Below are positions 5,623 through 9,203 of a stretch of DNA of 9,203 bases, piece after piece. The stretch covers positions 1 to 9,203 of the forward strand of contig JADZET010000450.1 of NCBI GenBank assembly GCA_020850375.1, given 5' to 3'. The stretch's first letter is position 1, and each line of letters begins with the position of its first letter. This DNA is from Phycisphaeraceae bacterium. Its GTDB lineage: Bacteria; Planctomycetota; Phycisphaerae; Phycisphaerales; Phycisphaeraceae. The translations under genes were made by a program, and so were the position numbers. The notes beneath the pieces are model-generated. The model made no database searches. It was given only the letters and a program-made list of their open reading frames with translations, and was not told where the DNA came from.

Positions 5623-6081
5623 TCACTTCTGACCTCGTCGGCTTGGTTCGCAGAGCGCGGCAGTGGCGGCCAAGGCTCCCAGGATGATCAAGTCCCGGCT
5701 GAGCAACCAAATGTACGGTGTTCCAGTTCCCGTCGAACTCGTCCGGCCAAAGCACCCGCAGGTCAGGTCAATCCCCCGCAGCCACGCGCAGGCAAGTGCT
5801 GCGGTGAACACCAGCATCAGGCCCATGAGGATCGGTAGCGACGGCCGGACCAGCCAGGGCGTCAGCACCGCCACGCCGCAGAAGATCTCCAGCCACGGTA
5901 GGTAGAAAGCCACGGCCAGAGCCGCTTTCTCGGGCAAAAAGTGATAACCCTGGACGTCCTTCCAGAACATCAGTGGATCAACAGCTTTGACCACCCCAGC
6001 ATAGATGAACAGCCCAGCCAAGCTCAGGCGGAGCAGCCAAGCGATTACCGACACGGCGGAATGGCGGACTCGATTGTTCAC
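5623..6081 (-). CDS. MauE/DoxX-like four-helix membrane protein
   Basis: The 152-aa form has four predicted transmembrane helices (about 11-31, 52-75, 81-101, 124-143). The motif LTCGCFG at 106-112 carries Cys108 and Cys110 as CxC, typical of the MauE branch of DoxX-like proteins. MauE itself is linked to disulfide and redox handling in methylamine dehydrogenase maturation. Here no methylamine genes are visible, so a general membrane redox or thiol role is more likely. I chose a GTG at 6079-6081 because it overlaps the TPR gene's TGA as GTGA, like the other coupled junctions. An ATG at 6132 would add 17 residues and overlap the previous gene by 55 nt. Neither start has a clear ribosome binding site. 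It is the last gene of the operon. Confidence 0.8.
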   Translation of the reverse strand: MNNRVRHSAVSVIAWLLRLSLAGLFIYAGVVKAVDPLMFWKDVQGYHFLPEKAALAVAFYLPWLEIFCGVAVLTPWLVRPSLPILMGLMLVFTAALACAWLRGIDLTCGCFGRTSSTGTGTPYIWLLSRDLIILGALAATAALCEPSRRGQK

Positions 6082-6716
6082 GGCGTCTGGTCGAACCACA
6101 GGGCCCTTTGCTTCTGGGCCCACATTCGCCATTCGGGGCGGGGATCGGCTTCAATGACCTGGTCGAGGAGCTTGCGGGTGGCCTCATCCTTGAGCCCTCG
6201 CTTGTAACTGGTACGGGCGAGGTTGGCCACGGTTTCGTGGCGTTTGGGGGCGAGGTCCAGGGCCTTCTGGTACCAGGTGATGGCTTGGTCGAGTTGGCCG
6301 ACGGCCTCGTAGACCATGCCCAGGTTGTGACGAGGCTCGGGGCTGTCGGGCATCAGGCGTGCCGCGACATCGAACTCCGTGGCGGCCGCATAGAACTGGT
6401 CCCGACGGTAGTGCAGCACGCCCAAGGCGTTGTGGGCCGGGCCATAGGAATCGTCGGCCGCCAGGGCCCGGCGGAGCGTCGAATCGGCCTCGGTCAGATC
6501 ATTCTTTTGAAGATGTTCGTTGGCCTGTCGCGTGAGGGAGTTGGCCAGGGGGGTGTCGACAACCGGGGCGGTGGGTTGCGTCGTCGCAGGCGTGTGGCGC
6601 GTCTTCGAGGTGGACTGACAGCCAACGGCCACAGTGGCGGATAAGAAGAGTGTCGCCAACCAACGCAAGCACGAAAACATCTGTCTGCGGGAGAACATCC
6701 GGGAGTTCCGTGACAT
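6078..6716 (-). CDS. TPR-repeat lipoprotein
   Basis: The 212-aa product starts at an ATG with AAAGGA 6 nt upstream, 9 nt after the previous stop. A basic N-terminus and hydrophobic stretch (about 17-32) end in VAVGC, a lipobox-like site with Cys33, so it is probably a lipid-anchored envelope protein. After a Thr/Pro-rich linker come three to four tetratricopeptide repeats (about 56-190): NEHLQKNDLTEADSTLRRAL, AHNALGVLHYRRDQFYAAAT, RHNLGMVYEAVGQLDQAITW and VANLARTSYKRGLKDEAT. TPRs mediate protein-protein contacts. Its place right behind GspL/GspM-like genes recalls PilF/PilW, the TPR lipoprotein needed for pilus secretin assembly. That role is inference, since many TPR lipoproteins are unrelated. 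Confidence 0.85.
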   Translation of the reverse strand: MSRNSRMFSRRQMFSCLRWLATLFLSATVAVGCQSTSKTRHTPATTQPTAPVVDTPLANSLTRQANEHLQKNDLTEADSTLRRALAADDSYGPAHNALGVLHYRRDQFYAAATEFDVAARLMPDSPEPRHNLGMVYEAVGQLDQAITWYQKALDLAPKRHETVANLARTSYKRGLKDEATRKLLDQVIEADPRPEWRMWAQKQRALWFDQTP

Positions 6717-6725
6717 CGTGATCCT

Positions 6726-7280
6726 TTAGGGCGTGGATGGCGTGGGGCGGTTATTGGTGTTGGCCGGGGCGTAGATCCAGTAGGCCAGGGCGACCTCAGC
6801 GTTCCAGGTCCCGCCGGCTGCTTCGGCGTCGCTCCGTGGGGCGGAGAGGCGGATCTCCTTGACGCTCAGGTTCGCCTCGTCGGTCGAGACGTTGTACAAG
6901 AACCCGAGCAAGGAGGGAAGAGCAACCTGCCTAAGGCTCAGCCGCGTGGTCAGTTCCAGATAGGGCGTGTTACCGACGCGCTGCGGGCTTTGAGGCTCGA
7001 TTCGATCGAAGGAGGAAGTGGCGAGTTTCGCGGCTGTGGCGGCGGACTCGATCTTTTTCGCCAGTTCGGGCTCGAGCAATTCCTGTGAGGCCACGCGCTG
7101 CGGCCGCTCGCGCAGCTCACGGATGCGATGCTCGAACTGTCGGACTTGACTCAGATCGTCGCCGGCAGCCAGTGCCCACGCGCGGCTGCTGGCCATGAAC
7201 CAGGCCGATACTGCAGCCAAGACGAAGGCCCCCAGCAGCGTGGCGGCAAGCAGACGTGTGAATCGCGGGGACTGGAGCAT
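6726..7280 (-). CDS. GspM/PilO-like inner-membrane platform protein
   Basis: The 184-aa protein has a short cytoplasmic start, one transmembrane helix (about 9-31), a helical or coiled-coil stretch (about 42-85, SQVRQFEHRIRELRERPQRVASQELLEPELAKKIESAATAA broken by turns) and a C-terminal alpha/beta domain (about 90-175) with ELTTRLSLRQVALPSLLGFLYNV, like the ferredoxin-like fold of GspM and PilO. In those systems it binds the GspL or PilN partner and links the ATPase to the periplasmic parts. Its ATG overlaps the GspL-like TGA by one base (TGATG), with GGAGG 7 nt upstream. Sequence similarity within this family is low, so the call rests on topology and gene order. The proline-rich end is unstructured. 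Confidence 0.7.
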   Translation of the reverse strand: MLQSPRFTRLLAATLLGAFVLAAVSAWFMASSRAWALAAGDDLSQVRQFEHRIRELRERPQRVASQELLEPELAKKIESAATAAKLATSSFDRIEPQSPQRVGNTPYLELTTRLSLRQVALPSLLGFLYNVSTDEANLSVKEIRLSAPRSDAEAAGGTWNAEVALAYWIYAPANTNNRPTPSTP

Positions 7281-8902
7281 CAGCGTCCCTCCTGCTTGAT
7301 CGGATTTGGCTTGGAAGCCTTGGCCGATAGGGGAGGTGTTATCGGCGGCAGTGAAGTCGCTGAGGGACTGTACTTGGCATGCAGCGTCACGGCGATGGCC
7401 TGGTCGCGCAGACGTTCCGTGCGTGGAGGGTCGACCTGAAGTCCGCTCTGAGCACGCAGCGCCCCCGCCAGGACGTCGGCGTCGGCGTGGGATCGCACCT
7501 GGCCGTCAAGTGCGACGGTCGTGGGGCTGAAGCGAAGCTCCAGCAGACGGAAGCGCAGGCCCGTGGGCAATCGCCGGAAGGTCTCGTAGAGCGTGGCTAG
7601 GGCCGAGGCGGGGCGCGGCACATCATCTCCCTGGCCCGCCAGCCCCTCGATGCGGCGCCGTTCGCTGTCGAGGAAGGCCCGCACGGCCAGCGGCAGCGGT
7701 CGGCCGGGGTAAAGATCGTAGAAGATCTGAGATTGAGCCTGTTCTGCATGCCCGGCGTCGGCGCGGTAGCTCAGGCCTCGCCAGGACATGGCCAGCGTCA
7801 GCGTCAGCAGACAAATGACGGCGGCGAGCATGGCCGCGTGCAGAGCCGGCCGGATTGTCCGCCAGCGGTCGGCCGCGCCCAGGGCGCCACGGCGGAGGTT
7901 GAACCAAGGCACCTGGCGATCGGCGAAGATGGCGGCGGCGTGGGTGGCCACGTCCAGCGTCGTGGTGCCGCTGCCCTCCGCGGCGAGCAGTCCGGGGTGT
8001 TGCTTGCACAAGGAGGCATGGAAGGCCGGGGACAGCCCTATCGCTTCGACCCGCGGCGTGCGTGTGGGGTGACGCAGGCATTGAAGGTTGAGCCACTGGT
8101 TGACCAAAGTCGGGTCACACGGCAGGTGATGCCAGGCCTCAATCCAGGGGCATCCGACATGGCCGTTCGGATGGGACATGGCGCCCAAGAGGATCAGATC
8201 GACGTCGTCGCCGTCGCCGTCGCCCAGGAGCATCAATCGAGGTGCGTTTGGTGACAAATCATGCGACATCGAGGAGATGGCTCCCTGCGCGGCGAGCAGG
8301 GCTGTGGGCGTGATGGTGTGCACATGCACGTCGTGCTTTTCGAGGGCGATTAGCAACGGGCCCAGCCGCGTCGAGGCCACGGTCACGCCTCGGGCGACGG
8401 GGCCGTGAACCTGGAAGTCGGCCGTGACGTCCTCGGCCGGCAGGGGGAGTTTTTCCTCGAAGCGGTAGAGCAGCGGTTGAGTGTGGCGGCTGCCGCGTGG
8501 CAGGCCCTCCGTCGAGACCTTGGCGCTGTAGCACCAGGAGGCTGGCAGGGCGAGCACTGCGTTGATGGGGGCAGCAGCCAGATCGGGCGCAGCCTCGGAC
8601 AAGATGGCACGAAGCGTCTGACTGATTCGTTCGGAGAGAAACTCGGGCGTGTCGGCCTGCTCGGCATTCGATGGGGGGGGCACGTTGGCATATCGAGGTG
8701 ACTGATCGTTCAGCAGCACCGCCAGTCGCCATGCATTGTCCGAGGCGAAGAGGATGGCCTTGGGCGTAGGCGGGTTGAGCCAGGGATCAAGGCGATGATG
8801 CCGGAAGTGATCGACGAATTCCCGCCAATGCACCGCTTGCTGACGCAAGCGGTTCGTCAGAGAAGAGATGTCCGGCATCCACGGGGGCAGGGCGAACTTC
8901 AT
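7280..8902 (-). CDS. GspL-like (PilM-PilN fused) platform protein
   Basis: The 540-aa product has a large cytoplasmic domain (about 45-335), a single transmembrane helix (about 354-374) and a periplasmic domain (about 395-510). The layout is that of GspL, equivalent to PilM fused to PilN. In the cytoplasmic part, YRFEEKLPLPAEDVTADFQV at 146-165 matches the PilM/GspL type segment, and FNLRRGAL at 334-341 before the membrane is the usual juxtamembrane signature. GLRFRLLELRFSPTTVALDGQV starts the small periplasmic fold. It would anchor the assembly ATPase at the inner membrane. The ATG overlaps the previous TGA as ATGA, with AAGGAG upstream. The N-terminal 45 residues are unusual and helical. 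It is divergent in the actin-like core, and I cannot see an intact nucleotide site. Confidence 0.78.
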   Translation of the reverse strand: MKFALPPWMPDISSLTNRLRQQAVHWREFVDHFRHHRLDPWLNPPTPKAILFASDNAWRLAVLLNDQSPRYANVPPPSNAEQADTPEFLSERISQTLRAILSEAAPDLAAAPINAVLALPASWCYSAKVSTEGLPRGSRHTQPLLYRFEEKLPLPAEDVTADFQVHGPVARGVTVASTRLGPLLIALEKHDVHVHTITPTALLAAQGAISSMSHDLSPNAPRLMLLGDGDGDDVDLILLGAMSHPNGHVGCPWIEAWHHLPCDPTLVNQWLNLQCLRHPTRTPRVEAIGLSPAFHASLCKQHPGLLAAEGSGTTTLDVATHAAAIFADRQVPWFNLRRGALGAADRWRTIRPALHAAMLAAVICLLTLTLAMSWRGLSYRADAGHAEQAQSQIFYDLYPGRPLPLAVRAFLDSERRRIEGLAGQGDDVPRPASALATLYETFRRLPTGLRFRLLELRFSPTTVALDGQVRSHADADVLAGALRAQSGLQVDPPRTERLRDQAIAVTLHAKYSPSATSLPPITPPLSAKASKPNPIKQEGR

Positions 8903-9203
8903 GGCCTGGGCGCTCCTTCGTTGTTCGGAGCGCCTTGAGGCGATGCCGGCTCGGCCTTGGGCATGACAAGCTCGCGGTCCTCGTCGTAATAACGGACGGT
9001 GACGCGGTCGGGCTCGATGCTCTGGATCGTGGCGTCCTCCACGGACTGGCCGATGTCGAGGAATAGAGTCTTGCCCGCGCTGTCCTGAACGATGGCCACG
9101 GACTGGCCGGGCTCGATCACGGTGCCCAGGAGTTTGACGCGCAACGGGGGAATCGCCCGCGTGGGCGCAGCGGCTGTGGCGACGGCTGCATCGTAGAGCG
9201 GCC
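8899..9203 (-). CDS. GspC/PilP-like periplasmic protein, N-terminus outside the window
   Basis: The frame is open from the right edge to TGA 8899-8901; the part seen is about 100 residues. It begins in an Ala/Pro-rich linker (AATAAAPTRAIPP-like). It then has the homology-region fold: LLGTVIEPGQSVAIVQD, GKTLFLDIGQSVEDATIQSI, PDRVTVRYYDEDRELVM. This is the GspC HR / PilP pattern, with the LxGT, vGd-like and I-x-p-d-V steps. Such domains contact the secretin in the periplasm and link it to the inner-membrane platform. A proline-rich tail (PKAEPASPQGAPNN) follows, and no PDZ domain is present. A TTG at 9142-9144 is in frame, but the reading continues upstream, so it is an internal codon. The true start is beyond the edge. 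Confidence 0.7.
   Translation of the reverse strand, partial: PLYDAAVATAAAPTRAIPPLRVKLLGTVIEPGQSVAIVQDSAGKTLFLDIGQSVEDATIQSIEPDRVTVRYYDEDRELVMPKAEPASPQGAPNNEGAPRP

Noticed and set aside
1..9203. CRISPR array, tRNA, rRNA or insertion-sequence transposase
   Set aside because: No regularly spaced repeats, no cloverleaf or rRNA signature, and no DDE transposase gene were seen on either strand.

Overview
The window is GC-rich bacterial DNA, and every gene I can support lies on the minus strand, so transcription runs from high to low coordinates. The gene families suggest a planctomycete, perhaps of the Phycisphaerae type. They are a pilus or type II secretion platform operon ending in a MauE/DoxX-like protein, a DUF2924 plus serine recombinase cassette, and an ECF-like sigma factor with two companion proteins. 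This assignment is inference from family content; there is no rRNA or marker gene to confirm it.

Right part (about 5507-9203): a chromosomal operon for the inner-membrane platform of a type II secretion or type IV pilus machine. In transcription order it encodes a GspC/PilP-like periplasmic domain (cut by the window edge), a GspL/PilM-PilN-like protein, a GspM/PilO-like protein, a TPR lipoprotein, and a four-helix MauE/DoxX-like membrane protein. Genes overlap or nearly touch, and a good intrinsic terminator (5507-5546) closes the operon.

Middle (about 1786-5506): an integrative-element cassette of four minus-strand genes: a small 82-aa protein, a DUF2924 protein, a large serine recombinase and a small helix-turn-helix protein. 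Each of the three junctions is a 4-bp ATGA overlap. The cassette is preceded by about 770 bp of gene-free, hairpin-rich DNA. It is followed by a 49-bp dyad-symmetric site with three AGGTCAG half-sites and by a terminator-like hairpin.

Left part (1-1443): three more minus-strand genes: an unknown 118-aa protein, an ECF-like sigma factor, and an unknown protein running off the left edge. The gap between the first two holds a 39-nt near-perfect stem-loop. This looks like an accessory or regulatory module of the same mobile island. The simplest reading is an integrated island whose right end lies somewhere in 4740-5506, next to the secretion operon, and whose left end lies outside the window.

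The items most worth a second look are the tightly coupled recombinase cassette with its unexplained HTH and DUF2924 partners, the dyad/half-site cluster at 1889-1954, the sigma-factor trio with its long leader hairpin, and the TPR lipoprotein as a possible pilotin.
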